Counted from the first letter of the stretch, positions 21,930 through 33,489 are shown. The stretch: DNA of 64,000 nt from Sipunculus nudus (GCA_026874595.1 CM049317.1:78197415-78261414); one strand, 5' to 3'. Made by a program: numbers and translations. Notes: a model not told the origin generated them from the letters alone.

Positions 21930-23316
21930 GTTGTTTTCAAAACAACTACTAGATGAGTTGGGTTGGACACCTGGATCAACTGTGGCTGGACATTAGCTGC
22001 CTGGCTGCCCCAGTGTATGCTTCGCTCAAGCATGCATAATCTGATGAAAGGTCAACAAGGTCAACATACAGATGACTGAAGAGGGGCTGGATTAAGCCTG
22101 GGTCTGACATGGTCTCATAAAAACATTAATAAAAGCTACATATTTGGCCAATTTCTTTCAGATTTCTAAACTACAAAGATGAAATCCTTATGTGTGCATG
22201 ATATGAAAATTATATCAACACTGCTCTCAGGAAACAAACGTGCCATGGTCAAAGTTGGGCAAAATTTAAGGTACTAATTTTATATTTATATTAATAACTT
22301 ATAAAGTTTGAAAAACTCAGAACTAATTTTTGGTATTCAATTGAATCTTGATTAAATAATGTTACATCCCTGACAAAAAATCTCTAGCTTCAGCAATCCT
22401 CTTGCTAAGGGAGTAAATATATTTCTTGATTTTTTAAAAAGTGCATTATGTTTGGGCCCATAACTTTAAAACAATTACGCAATACTGACATCATTTCTGG
22501 CATGTGCATAGCGAATGTATAGAAAAATATGTATATTATATATGATCAAAGTCAGATCAGTGGTTTTGATATTAGGCAGTCTTACAGTGTAACAATGGGT
22601 TTTTAATGGAAAAATTAAGTTTTTTTTCATTAATATTTCGAAGGAATTAAGTCCTAGTGATCAAATTCTTGGCATGGTAGGGGATTTTGGAGACATCTAA
22701 CTGTATGCTAAATTTAAGGAACTTAGAGCTGAAGCTGGGGAGCTGAGCTCTAGCAAACTGCATAACACTAGCTTGATGTAAACTTGATGTGACATGGTGC
22801 TTGAAAACTTGAATAAAATCTACAGTTTTTGATCAACTGGTTTCAAATTTTTGGTATCAACAGACAAAATGCTAACAAAAACATGCTGTGAAAATTAAAT
22901 CCACAGTACTTACAGGAAAAATCATGCCATGGTCAAACTTGGGCAAAATTCAAGGTACCAATTTTATATTTTTTATGCCAATATTTAAAAACATTTAACA
23001 GATTTTGATCTAAAATTTGGCAGACAATTAAATTTTGATCAATTAAAGTTGTATTACTGAAAAAAAGTCCCTACCTTTAACACTTTTGGTCTTAAGTGAC
23101 CAAATATCTTTCCTGATTTTTTTTACAAAGTCCATTATGTTTGGGCCCATAACTTTTTAAAATTGAATAATACTGACTTAATTTCTGGCATGTGCATAGG
23201 AATTATATAGAGGAATATTTATGGTAAATATGAAGAAAACCAGAAGAGTGGTTTTGATATAAGGCAGTCCTGAAGTGTGAAAATAGATTTCTAATAAAAA
23301 CTTGAGGTTTTTCCTT
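21930..23316. repeat. Diverged direct duplication inside element B
   Basis: Two halves of about 650 bp repeat the same order of words: GCCATGGTCAAA[GC]TTGGGC near 22241 and 22927, GTTTGGGCCCATAACTTT near 22451 and 23140, TCTGGCATGTGCATAG near 22496 and 23186. A related single copy occurs at 54980-55500. The first half continues into the ATTTCGAAGGAATTAAGTCC region, which the second half reaches only after the Gypsy insert, at 62735. Confidence 0.75.
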
Positions 23317-24217
23317 TGTAACGTTTTAACCCCCTTTTTACATTAACCCGAACCCTGGCCGTTATGAATTAATCCGGGAAAGGAAGTAACTATGCGGGTT
23401 TGCTGGTCCCCGCAAAGCGTCACCTAGTCTTGTTAAATATTTAAGACCGGAAATGTCAAAAAATGCCACAGGGGGTTAATCCCTGTGTGTGGAGACTTCT
23501 CGTTGTGTTTTAACTTCCAAAATAACTAACTCCCACGTAAAACAAAACACATTTAATACAAAAATAAAGTTATACAGAGAATGATCGGACAATCCAAACA
23601 CCTAGAATCGCCCGCTTAACACAAACACATGTAAATCTTATCCACAATTAAGTCTGTATCGGCAGCATTTTAAACATTCCAAGACCTTCGTGCAGCCTCC
23701 ATTACTGGCTCACACACGACAAACTTTCAATCGGTATAGTCACATAAAAAAATACAATAGCCAAAATATTCCTTCCCCCGTATCCTAGTACAATGTTTAT
23801 TTACTCTAAAGTTACAGCATTAAGCTAACCCGGCAGCACAAACTGCAGCCCAGCAAAGTTAAGCCCACCTCTATCTATAAAAAAAAGGACCCCCGGTACG
23901 GCTCAGCCGTGCTCACCTCAGGATGTTCGCTGCTCGGAGTGAAGCGCATCAGCGCTCGCAACTTGTCGACTAATCGCTAAGCGAATCAGAATCCGAGCTG
24001 GCTCCACAGCAAAGGTCATGTGCGGCCGGTAGAGTTCAAGTGCGGCCGGCCGCACCTGACCTCTGACCCAGCTGACGAAATACATTGAGCTTTTTATAGA
24101 AAAGCACTACACAACCGGAGCATTAAATAAGTCAAGTTACACCGTCAAGAACAAGGAATAATAAATAGAAAATATAGGGAAAAATATAGGTTTCAAATAA
24201 AGGCCAAACTCGTTACA
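23317..24217 (-). repeat. 3' LTR of the Gypsy element (in sense orientation)
   Basis: 901 bp. In sense orientation it starts TGTAACGAG and carries a TATA-like box at 24098-24091 and an AATAAA at 23801-23796. It includes a palindrome-rich patch around GTGCGGCCGGCCGCAC (near 24042). It differs from the other LTR at single bases such as GGGAAAGG/GGGATAGG and CTTCGTGC/CTTTGTGC. Confidence 0.95.
23796..23801 (-). terminator. Candidate polyadenylation signal in the LTR
   Basis: Sense AATAAA within GAGTAAATAAACATTG, about 290 nt downstream of the sense TATA box. The distance suits the end of an R region, but a second signal elsewhere in the LTR cannot be excluded. Confidence 0.4.
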
Positions 24218-24230
24218 TTCCACCCCCCTT
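24218..24230 (-). other. Polypurine tract of the Gypsy element
   Basis: In sense orientation AAGGGGGGTGGAA abuts the 3' LTR with no gap. It is the expected primer for plus-strand DNA synthesis, with one T interruption. Confidence 0.85.
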
Positions 24231-24642
24231 ACACTAAGCTCGACCTCGAGCTGACACTGTGCTCCTCTCGTTAGAGCAAAACACTACCTGAAACCAATTG
24301 CAACTTTACAATATAACAGAAATTCCCGGAATAGCATTTACAACAAACTTAAATAGAGAATTACACATATCAACCAAAGAGAAATTGGCAATTACACATA
24401 TTTGCAATTGCACAGTAAGAAGACAAGGCCTACAACAAAATTTACTTAAACAAAATTTACATCAACATAACCACACCGTTACAGTTATTTACAGAAGAAG
24501 ATATTTATGCAGCATTCACATATCTCTACATTTACACAATTTTAATGTTAACCCTGAAAATAGTCTGCAAAACATTACATGCACGACACGTGATTTCACT
24601 GAGTTTATTCCTTGGCCTCCTCTATCCTCTTCTCCCGCGCTC

Positions 24643-25785
24643 CTACATCCCAGCAGGGCCTCCATCTTCTTCCATCTTCTTGGTCCTCTCGTCCTCTGTC
24701 GTATGTCCTCCACAGGCCTCCTTCAGCACTTTTCGGAGACACTCATTCTCCTTCTTCCAGTCGTCGTTCTCACGCTCTACCCTTTTTCTTGCTGACCGTT
24801 GTACCTCCACCTGGTTTATCCAACTTTTCGTTTCCGCCTCCTTCAGCACTTTCTTAATCTCCTTTTCTCTCTTCTGAAGAGAATCAATCTGCCGCCTGAC
24901 CGTAGCCAGCTCATCGAGGAGACGCTGACGGTCCGTTACAGGGGCGGTGGTAGTGACAGCTGTGGAGGTGGTGGTGACAGTGAGCCCCTGCACCGATCGC
25001 GAGAGCTCCGGTACCCCGAGATACCGGAGAATTTTATACTCGCTAGCTACGTCCTCCTGAGGATCTGGGGCTGGCGGTGTGATGCTCTGCGACACATCAC
25101 TCTCACTGTCTGCTGAGGATGAGTCACTTGGCCCAAAGTCGAATTCCACCGGTAGGCCCGTGTGGGGATTCTTAGGGAACGCCAGATCCCCAGGATCACA
25201 ATATTGTGGGTTGGCTTGTCTGATGCGACTCAAGTCAGCGGTCACAAGAGCCCGGCGGTGCTTGTTCCTGGCGTGCCGCCTAACCATGTCCCCACGGACA
25301 TTTGTGTACGCACAATCCGGGCAGCAATAATGGGCCACATGTTCGATATGGTACTGCCTCATATGATGTACCAGTCCCTTCAGCCGCGTGTAAGTTGCTG
25401 GTCCCGGCGTACAGCGCCTCACCTCGCACTTCCAGCGACCTTCGGGAGTCTTCCACGTGGGTGCCTCATCCGCCCTCCTTTTCCGCGTGACCACACTGCG
25501 CATCCTGCCACTGGCAGTAGCGATGGGCTCTCCTCCCCTCGGTGTACCAGACTCCTCAGCCGTTGATGGTGGACTCCTCCTGGGTAGGGGCCGAGCCTTC
25601 TCTTCACCTTCACGGCACGCCACCGGTGTTTGCCCCGATTCCACGCCCAAATGGCTGGAATCGGTCGCAGCTTCCAGTAGGTCCATGAAGTTCCCCTCAT
25701 CGTAGCTGATCTCCAAACCTTCGTTTGGCAACTCGTCGAACAGGTCCAGAACAAACTCTTGCTGCTCGCCTCCGTCCATCTTCAC
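24643..25785 (-). CDS. ORF3 of the Gypsy element: two C2H2 fingers plus coiled coil
   Basis: A 380-residue intact frame between integrase and the polypurine tract, where env-bearing elements place env. There is no signal peptide or membrane segment, so it is not an envelope protein. Residues 1-60 are acidic, with FDELPNEGLE and FMDLLEAA clusters. A basic stretch (101-107) precedes two zinc-finger units, C120/C125/H141/H146 (atypical spacing) and C155/C158/H171/H176 (classical). Residues 215-245 are Ser/Asp/Pro rich. Residues 284-357 form a heptad-rich coiled coil (LLDELATVRRQIDSLQKREKEI). A strong acceptor 46 bp upstream of the ATG suggests a spliced subgenomic mRNA. Function is unknown; nucleic-acid binding and oligomerisation are inferred. 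It could be a captured host gene or a lineage-specific accessory ORF. Confidence 0.8.
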   Translation of the reverse strand: MKMDGGEQQEFVLDLFDELPNEGLEISYDEGNFMDLLEAATDSSHLGVESGQTPVACREGEEKARPLPRRSPPSTAEESGTPRGGEPIATASGRMRSVVTRKRRADEAPTWKTPEGRWKCEVRRCTPGPATYTRLKGLVHHMRQYHIEHVAHYCCPDCAYTNVRGDMVRRHARNKHRRALVTADLSRIRQANPQYCDPGDLAFPKNPHTGLPVEFDFGPSDSSSADSESDVSQSITPPAPDPQEDVASEYKILRYLGVPELSRSVQGLTVTTTSTAVTTTAPVTDRQRLLDELATVRRQIDSLQKREKEIKKVLKEAETKSWINQVEVQRSARKRVERENDDWKKENECLRKVLKEACGGHTTEDERTKKMEEDGGPAGM

Positions 25786-25840
25786 CCGTCAGCGGCTCCT
25801 TATTTATGGGGTTTCGTCCGTCAACTGTATCTGAAAAGGC
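25786..25840 (-). promoter_or_regulatory. Splice acceptor and short leader for ORF3
   Basis: In sense orientation CTTTTTGCCTTTTCAG ends at 25831, a long pyrimidine tract followed by AG. 45 nt later comes the ORF3 start at 25785. The layout matches env-type subgenomic RNAs of retroelements made by splicing from a donor in the leader. The donor was not identified. Confidence 0.5.
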
Positions 25841-25943
25841 AAAAAGAAAGGGGTTAAGAATGACTTAAGTGAGCACGTCATGAACAAACAAACAAACAAA
25901 AAAAAAATGAAATAACCCAAGTGCACTAGTGAACCCTTCATTA

Positions 25944-28683
25944 TTAAGAATCAATTAGCCGCCTTGGAGGGCGCCGTTCACGACCACTGCGGCGAGGAGC
26001 TTCCACTCCATGAGAGTCTGAAACGGTTTGACTGGTTTGCTCTTGTGGGATCCTCCCATTATTAGTCTCTATCTGCGATGCTGGACATTGTGTGGTAGTC
26101 CGTGCAATATCCTCGCATTCGCTGTCAGCAACAACATTGATAGGCTGGGTTGCGGTGGCCTTCTCGTACTCCTGAGTTTCCTCCTGGACTACCTCATCCC
26201 CTGGCAGGGCCTCTGATGCACGACAATCCTCTGGCGACGTTTCATCCTCCTCCGCTGGGATTTCAAGCCAACAGTGCGGTTTTTCGTCGCCCTCATCAAA
26301 ATGTGCTTGTTTTAGGTCATTAATGTGGACTATTCTCGGTTTCGCCCGTTGAGTCTGTTGTATCTTGTACACCAAATCTCCTATTCTCTCTATCACCAGG
26401 TACGGGCCAGTCCATCCTAGTCCAAATTTCTCTTTGGCTGCTGGAGGATAGTACCTGTACACCCAACTCCCTAGCTGGAAACCATGCTCTTCAGCACTAC
26501 GGTCATAGTTGTATTTTTGTCTCATGGCTGCTTTTTGTAGGCTACTCCTTACATATTCAAATGCATTCTGCATGGACTCTTTCAACCATTCCACATATTT
26601 TACGGGGCAGTTCGGCACTCTGTCACCATCCGGCGGGGTCCCGACCATAATGTCAATGGGCAGGTGTACGTCACGGCCGAGCATCATACTATTGGGAGTA
26701 CATCGTGTACTTTCATGCATAGTACTTCTATACGCCAGCATGACGAACGGTAAATGCTTATCCCAGTCTCTCCGGTTTTGTTTCGTAAAGGCGGAAAGCA
26801 TTTGGGCCAAAGTTCTGTTGAAACGTTCGATCATCCCATCCGATTGTAGATGATACGGAGTCGTTCTGGTTTTCCGGATTCCAAGTAAGCGAAATGTCTC
26901 CTGGAACAAGTGAGATTCGAAGTCTCTGCTTTGGTCTGTGTGTATAGCTCTTGGGACTCCAAGCCTTCAAATCCACTCTTTCACTAGTACCTCTGCGACA
27001 GTCTCCGCTGTCTGGTCGGGTATAGCGTATGCCTCGGTCCATTTCGTAAAATAGTCGCCGATGACGAGCACGTAGCGATTTCCTTTCGCTGATGTAGGAA
27101 CCGGCCCCAATATGTCCATGGCAATACGCTCTATGGGGTTACCAACAAGTTCCTGCTTCAGGGGCGCCTTCTTTGGACCAGTTTTTAGTTTTCTCTTTCC
27201 ACATATTTTGCACTTCCAGCATCATCTCTCCACATCTTTCCGGTGGCCAGGCCAATAGAAGCGTCTTCTCACATTTTGTAGCGTTTTTGTCACGCCTAGA
27301 TGTCCAGCCATGCGGTGGTCATGCAGATGTTCAAGGATCTGCCGTCTAAGTCGCTTTGGCGCCACAAGCTGGTATTTTGCCTCTTTGTGGGATTCCGGAC
27401 ACCACTGGCGATACAACAGCCCATCTTTGACCTCCAGAACGGACCACTGGCTCCACAGTGCTTTTACCTGGCTATCCTTACCGGATATTTCTTTCCACGT
27501 GGGTCTGTGAGCAGAACTGCTTTTCCATTTAATAACCTCGGCTATGATGGAATCTTCAGCTTGCCATTCCTTCAACTGTTCTGGTACCCACGAATCTAAC
27601 CAGTCGGATGAGTCATCCGACTGATTTGAAGTTGCCGGGCTGTCCCCTCTTTCTTGACCAGACGGGTCTTCTTTTTTTTTCACACATCTGCTCTGGCCGG
27701 CCTCTCCAAGTTTTTCTGAATTTAAAGTCTCAGCCACACATCCGGCTCTCCCTTTACACTGAGTACATTCGATTCTCGACAGGCCATCAGCATTACCCTG
27801 CTGGCGCCCGGGGCAGTGTTGCACTTCGAAATCGTAAGTATCGATAACAGATATCCACCTGGCGATCATACCCTCTGGGTCTTTGAAGCGCAACAGCCAC
27901 CGCAACGAAGCATGATCTGTTCGCAACAGGAAACGTCTTCCCCAGAGGTATGTGTGAAAATGTTTTACAAACTTAACGACCGCTAAGAGCTCACGTTTGG
28001 TCGTGCAGTAGCGCCGTTGCGCTTTGTTCAGTGTGCGACTGCCATAAGCAATAGGGCGCTCCATGCCATCTTGTATCTGAGAAAGAACTCCTGATATACC
28101 AACACCACTTGCATCAGTGTCAAGTATCAGCAGCCCCTCTTGTTGTGGGTATGAGAGTACTGGGGCACGAATCAGCCTCTCTTTCAGGGTTATGAAAGCT
28201 TCGTCGCAAGACTCGTCCCATTGGAACTTGACATTTTTCCGAATCAAGTTAGTCAGCGGTTCGGCAACTGTGGCGTATTGTGGGATAAAGCGCCGGTAAT
28301 AGGAGGTAAATCCCACAAAACTACGCACTTCAGTCTTACACTGGGGTACCTTCCAGTCCCTGACAGCAGCCACTTTATCTGGGTCGCAGTGTACCCCTTC
28401 TCTGGAGACAACATGCCCCAGAAAGGTAACACTTTTCTTGAAAAGGCCACATTTTTCTGGTTTTAGCTTCAGTCCCGCTTGCCTCAGCCGGTCAAAGACA
28501 AACTTCAAGTTTTGCACAGCTCCCGTGAAGTTTGACCCAAATACAATTATATCATCGAGGTAGACCAAACACCTCTCCCACTGTAGGCCTCTCAACACAA
28601 GTTCCATCAAACGAGAAAACGACGCTGGAGCATTGCTCAGCCCGAATGGCATCACTTTCCACTGAAACAGTCCTTTCCTCGTA
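25944..28683 (-). pseudogene. Gypsy pol, 3' part: RT fingers/palm to integrase, two in-frame TGA
   Basis: Reading begins at the Academ insertion point with RKGLFQWKVMPFGLSNAPASF and reaches the catalytic YLDDIIVFG. RNase H follows (LDTDASGVGISG), then the integrase zinc-binding HLHDHRMAGHLG with its CWKCKIC partner, the core (MDILGPV, IGDYFTKW, SDGMIERFNRTL) and a GPY/F end (GWTGPYLVIERIGDLVYKI). TGA codons at 27222-27224 (next to the zinc-binding cysteines) and 26967-26969 (in the catalytic core) interrupt an otherwise single frame. The frame is in phase with the 39688-41126 part if the 11,004-bp insert and duplication are removed. A Pro/Glu/Thr-rich tail of about 90 residues follows the GPY/F region. 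Confidence 0.93.
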
Positions 28684-28703
28684 CAGTCTTACCCACAGGC
28701 CCA
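28684..28703 (+). repeat. Terminal inverted repeat of the Academ-like element, left
   Basis: 20 bp, matching the right end with three mismatches. It is followed by a CTGCTC...AGGC stretch that weakly matches the sub-terminal right end. Confidence 0.85.
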
Positions 28704-30120
28704 AATCACCCTGCTCTATAAGCCTGGGGGGCGATCTCTGTGCTTATTGCTTAATCACCTCCCTGACAGGGATACCCTGATAGTATGCTACTCAGGTTAC
28801 ATATCTGATGGGGTCAGCTCCAGATGTCTGGTCAGCCTTGGTTTGTTTTGTTTACACTGAGTGAGGACAACTTTCTGCTGGGCACTGGCACAAATTCCAC
28901 ACTGGCACTCAATTTAATTGTTTTCAAGTATTTTTACAACATTCTAGGTAAATTTCCATTGATGTATACTCAGGTATCGATAGGTGGGTGGGTTAACTTT
29001 ACTATTCCTTTATTACCCATCAAGTAAAGATTACAGGGATAGGATGGATGGGTTACATGGGTAAGCAGATTTTAAATAAAAACACTGGTTTAAATTAAAA
29101 TTATTTTATTTACAGAAATTCATGTGCTTTCAGGTGTCTGGAAAAGTTGGCAGTCTAGATGCCTCTGCATGGAAAATCCTTTCAATTGATGTAATTTTAA
29201 TCCATTTCTATATACATTAATTTTATCTGTGCTAAATATGACTTTCAAAAAGAGCAGATATATTTGTTGTGGGGATCCATCTTATTACATATGTCAAAAC
29301 AATTATCTTACATCATATATTTGCAAATAATACAGTCATGACATGTAAACAATAGTTACCTGAATTGTAGCAATCCATTTATCATTGTCATACCACATTA
29401 ATAATATGTATTCTCTGTAGCCATCTATTCAAGACTCAAAACATATAGATAATATTTACATGATTTAAAGATATAGTAACTTATAAAGTCATCACCATAT
29501 AAACAATAGTCACCTGAGAAAGTTAAACAATCATGCCTGAAAAACAAAAGCAACCTGAGTAATCAAGATTTGTTTAAAAATCATGCCAATAAAACACAAG
29601 CATTTGTCAACTGAATATTTTTTTTCAGTAACTTTGACCATTACACTTAACCAATAATAAATATATTTGGGACTATATACAAAAAATATCCTCACTTCCA
29701 AGGGGAGAAGTTGGGGTTACCAAGCTTCCAAGGACCAAAAATCTTCGGAAACTACACTAAACAAAAGTAGTAATTACAAATTTGGGGGGGGGGGGGTGTT
29801 ACCAGAATCTGTTTTCAGTCAAAATGGTCATAACACATAAACAAAAGTCAGACATTTGTGATAATAAAACATGAACTAAATGTGTTCCAACATTATGGTC
29901 ATCATATATAAACAATAGTCACCACATTTTTTTTTCAATCATGATGGAAAATATGATATGCAATGTGAAACAAACCAGGCATTATCTGTGCACTGCAGAC
30001 TGTCAGAAAGAGTACTTTCTTTGTATGTTAATTATAATACTGATTTTAGTTAGGTAGATTACTGTTTGCTGATGATACTTATCGTAGTAAGTTTACTTTT
30101 CTTTTTTTTTTGTTTGTTCA
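28704..30120. other. Non-coding 3' flank of the Academ-like element
   Basis: AT-rich. A short degenerate repeat around ATAAACAATAGTCACCTGA occurs at about 29348, 29500 and 29905. G13 tract at 29784-29796. No gene seen. Confidence 0.55.
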
Positions 30121-33100
30121 CTAGTTAAACTTGTGGGGGGTGGACGTTGCCTTCGGAAGCCATTTCCCACTTTTGCGCCTGGCACCCTTCTGTGGTGTAA
30201 TTTCAAGTTGTCTTTTTTGGCTTGCGGCTTTACGAATTTTGACCTCCTGCATTTTATCCCAGAGTTTCTCATTGCTCCATAGGGTGTCTTTAATATTGTC
30301 AGTATGGGTGTGCTCACCAAAATAATATTCCACTTCTCCAGACAGATTCTTTACTAAGCAGCCTTTTGCAAAAAAATCTGGAAGTTTGGATTCATGATTC
30401 CCAGCGGTAAATAAATATTCAATCTGGCAATCCACAAGCTTAGCTACATGTAAAATAACATCTTCTGGAGGAAGCCATGTTTGTGGGTTTCTGATTTCCC
30501 CCTCTTTATTTGCAGGTTTCACTGGTCTCCTGATTGTGAATTGTCTCACCTCTTCAAATGACATTCTGTTGTGGTCAAAGGTACATGGCAGATACAAAAC
30601 TTTCAACATATCTAAAAACACTGAAACATTTATGTGGCCCGTATTATCCGCATTATTGAATACAAACAAACTGGAGAGAAATCTTTCATTTTCAAGCACT
30701 GCAGACAAGATTTTTGAATGTGACTGTCCGTGAAATTTTGGCAAAAAGTCATTACCACCAAGACATAAAGTCATGGCCACTTTGAGTCCAATCTGTGTAT
30801 CCATGTAATGCTCTTCCAGGATTTCAACCATTTTTGTTATGCAGTACATATCCAAATAGCCCATTGGTTTTTGCAATACAACATACACTTGATGAATAAA
30901 CTTGCCATTATCATCTCTTGGCCATTTGTGTGAAACAAGAAACATGTGAATGATGACACCATCAATGTCACCTGAGGTGACTATACTTGCAATGCTGTCT
31001 CCTGCTTGAAGGTCAGGAAGAAATGTAAGAAGCCAGTCTGCTTGAGACATCTCAGCTTCTCCCTTCCTATGGTGAACTGTGTTAATTTCTTCCACCTTTT
31101 CTAAGCCATTTGATTGAAAAGTTGCTTTCACAGGTACTGTGTAAAGCTGACATGTACATCCCACACCTGGCTCGGCCTCACAAGTACATCCTCGCATGTA
31201 AAGTTCACTGTCAATATACAGTTCGACTGACTTTCCAACATTTAGAGATGAAACATTCTCAGCAAGAAATTTACTTATTAATGTCTTGCCCTCAGATGTG
31301 GTCACAATTGAAGCTGTGGCATAGTTGTCTAAGCTTAAGATTTCTTCTCCTGACTTCAGATGAGCGATTGAGTTCTTTTTTTTGGCTACTCTCTGTGATC
31401 TTGTTGCAGCTTTGAAATCATCTGGAGTAAATTGGTATTTCTCCTCACACACCACAATTTTCGATGCGCATTTATAAGTTCCCAAAGTACGTTTCAGGAT
31501 TCCATTTTGCACATGTTGCAAGTATTCTTCACCTGATCCTGCTTTTGATTTAAATTTCACTCCAGCAAATTCCATCGTAACTATTTTCACACTATCTGAC
31601 ATTGTTTGCGGGATCTGTTTGGTGTGAACCAGGAAAACTTCATCCTTGCTCACATTCTGGTTATTTGGGCCTACAATCTTATCCAGCAGACTTGTCAGTG
31701 CTTTCTGTATCATTTGCGCCTTAGCAACTTTTGGCTTTGAGCAGTCTGGCTTGACTAGTGCTTGGCACAAATTCATCTGAGATACAAGACAGTCAACTTC
31801 TTTTTTCTTCCTAGCAACAAGTGCTTTTCTCTTCTTCTCTTTTATGTCCCTCTCTGGCACACCTGTGTCATTTTCTTTCATAGTAATTATTGCTCTTCTT
31901 ACAGTGACGCTTTTACCTGTTTTCAATTTTGCAAGGAGTGGGCGAGGACAGTTCACTGTGTCTGCAGATTTACACATTACCTCACCAAATAAGCCCTCCT
32001 TCTGCACATATCTGTGGATGAGAAAAACACCTGCATCATAAGTTAGCTTGTCTAGTATGGTAGGTGGTAAAGCTGACGGAATCCTGGTGTATACATTTTT
32101 TGGTACAGGGTCACTTTTGATGTTAAGCCCATCCCTTCTGATGATAATTGAAACAACTGGAAGTATATGCTCAATATCCGTCTGGCTAAGCTGTCCAAAC
32201 TTTAAATTATCCTGTACACCTCCAGTATCCTTGCTTTGGTAATGTACATCTGTATCATTAATGTGTTTCATGCGTTGTTCACGTATCATGCAGAAGGTGT
32301 CCACCAGGGACATTCTGGGGAGCACAGACTTCACTGTAGCACCAGGTCTGAATCCTTTTAGAGCATCTCGATGGTCCATCTCTCTTTGAGTGTCCAGGCC
32401 AAGGTTTCCTTTACTTCCCTTGTGTGGTGTTGTGTACAAGGCCATTTTCAACTGTTGGTGGAAGAAACCTGCTGAATAATGTTCAAATAGCAAACGAGTA
32501 CAGAAAGCAGCATATGATGAAGCTCCATTCAAGAAAGAAAAAGGTAATGATGACTTTACACTGGCTAGTAACAAGTGGTATCCTGATGGTCCACCTAACC
32601 GTTCAGAGAACCAGATGGCAGTAACTTCCTCACAGTGTTTTAATAAATCCATGTGAAGTGCAAACGTGGCGTTAGCTTTTTGACCTTCATGCACAAATTT
32701 CTGAAACCTGCAGTCCCACTTTTCAACCAGGTCCAAAATATTTCCTGTTTGGAGGTCTGTAAGTAGAGTTGTTGACTCATCTGAAGGTAAAATTTCCAGA
32801 AATTTGACAACCAGAGCAACACAGATAGCCAAGTTCACCCTTTTGACATACTTTGTAGCAGTGTCAATATTTGAGGCAGATATAAGTTTGGTCCAGTCCT
32901 CTTCATCCTCACTGTCCCGCATGTACTTAATGAGGTGCAACAAACCAGCATTCTTGTATCCACTCATCAAGGTAGTTATTTTTGATTTCCTGAGATGCAG
33001 GAGAGGGAACTCGGGTAGGAAAGCTCTGTACTTTGCATTCTGGTCCATCAACTTAAACAGGTTATTTGCAACCTTATTGTCAGGAGCAAATAAAATCCTG

Positions 33101-33489
33101 TTCATCAACTTTGTGGTAGATGCAGGGCCAGGGCTAAAGTGGCCAGCCTTGATCAAGAATTCATCTAGAATCTCCTTTAGTTTTGAAATGTTGTCATCCC
33201 TTCCAATAGCAGGTGGTGGGTGTCGGCACAGCAGTGGAGGTGGGTGATACTGGACAAAACCAAGGTCTTTGGTCTGTGTAAGCTTTACTTGGTCAGATGA
33301 TGCAGACTGTCGATCTGGAGTGTCGCTTAAAGGTTGAATTCCTGATAAATCGAATGGGGCTGTTGTGTTTCTTTCATGAAATGAAAATTCACCAGGCAAG
33401 TTGTATTGTTCAATATCAGTTTCCATAAGCATAGCTTCCAGATCTGGCTGCTCATCCACCTCTATTTGTCGGCCATCACATGTGTTCTC
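30121..33489 (-). CDS. Academ-like transposase, exon 5 (transposase C-part and XPG-like nuclease)
   Basis: 1,122 residues to the TAG at 30121, entered through acceptor TTGTGTTTCAG in phase 0. An in-frame ATG nine bases upstream of the exon is intronic and probably not the start. The first half has a conserved-looking block, HLLLASVKSSLPFSFLNGAS followed by GLDTQREMDHRDALKGFRPG, in the style of large KDZ/Academ/DUF6589 transposases. The second half looks like an XPG/FEN1 fold: VVCEEKYQFTPDDFKAATRSQR (the V-[DE]-G...K..T..R.R region), KGEAEMSQAD near 31047-31062 (XPG-I acidic pair), SGDIDG near 30960-30980 (second acidic pair) and LCLGGNDFLPKFHGQ near 30765 (the G-x-D-[YF]-L-P helical motif). 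Nuclease activity is inferred from these acids. No stop or frameshift is present. Confidence 0.85.
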   Translation of the reverse strand, partial: ENTCDGRQIEVDEQPDLEAMLMETDIEQYNLPGEFSFHERNTTAPFDLSGIQPLSDTPDRQSASSDQVKLTQTKDLGFVQYHPPPLLCRHPPPAIGRDDNISKLKEILDEFLIKAGHFSPGPASTTKLMNRILFAPDNKVANNLFKLMDQNAKYRAFLPEFPLLHLRKSKITTLMSGYKNAGLLHLIKYMRDSEDEEDWTKLISASNIDTATKYVKRVNLAICVALVVKFLEILPSDESTTLLTDLQTGNILDLVEKWDCRFQKFVHEGQKANATFALHMDLLKHCEEVTAIWFSERLGGPSGYHLLLASVKSSLPFSFLNGASSYAAFCTRLLFEHYSAGFFHQQLKMALYTTPHKGSKGNLGLDTQREMDHRDALKGFRPGATVKSVLPRMSLVDTFCMIREQRMKHINDTDVHYQSKDTGGVQDNLKFGQLSQTDIEHILPVVSIIIRRDGLNIKSDPVPKNVYTRIPSALPPTILDKLTYDAGVFLIHRYVQKEGLFGEVMCKSADTVNCPRPLLAKLKTGKSVTVRRAIITMKENDTGVPERDIKEKKRKALVARKKKEVDCLVSQMNLCQALVKPDCSKPKVAKAQMIQKALTSLLDKIVGPNNQNVSKDEVFLVHTKQIPQTMSDSVKIVTMEFAGVKFKSKAGSGEEYLQHVQNGILKRTLGTYKCASKIVVCEEKYQFTPDDFKAATRSQRVAKKKNSIAHLKSGEEILSLDNYATASIVTTSEGKTLISKFLAENVSSLNVGKSVELYIDSELYMRGCTCEAEPGVGCTCQLYTVPVKATFQSNGLEKVEEINTVHHRKGEAEMSQADWLLTFLPDLQAGDSIASIVTSGDIDGVIIHMFLVSHKWPRDDNGKFIHQVYVVLQKPMGYLDMYCITKMVEILEEHYMDTQIGLKVAMTLCLGGNDFLPKFHGQSHSKILSAVLENERFLSSLFVFNNADNTGHINVSVFLDMLKVLYLPCTFDHNRMSFEEVRQFTIRRPVKPANKEGEIRNPQTWLPPEDVILHVAKLVDCQIEYLFTAGNHESKLPDFFAKGCLVKNLSGEVEYYFGEHTHTDNIKDTLWSNEKLWDKMQEVKIRKAASQKRQLEITPQKGARRKSGKWLPKATSTPHKFN

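Larger units (their letters stand above)
18730..23316. mobile_element. Element B, left portion, carrying a nested hAT and split by the Gypsy element
   Basis: 18730-18905 and 21013-21605 match the core of element A (5050-5945) in inverse orientation, for example ACAAGGGACCCATGGGTTA and the AATATTGATCATAAGTACC region. The part from 21930 matches the copy at 54700-55565. At 23316 the Gypsy LTR begins; the interrupted sequence resumes at 62726, the junction reading through as GGTTTTTCCTTTATATCTCG once the LTR element is removed. No protein of its own is visible. The left edge is where similarity to element A starts, and a clear terminal repeat was not found. Confidence 0.65.

Noticed and set aside
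24298-25754. Plus-strand and alternative minus frames opposite ORF3
   Set aside because: Shadows of the 380-codon ORF; low complexity and no domains.
26758-27042. 94-codon minus frame near the integrase
   Set aside because: Out-of-frame reading of the integrase core, opened only because that frame lacks stops there.
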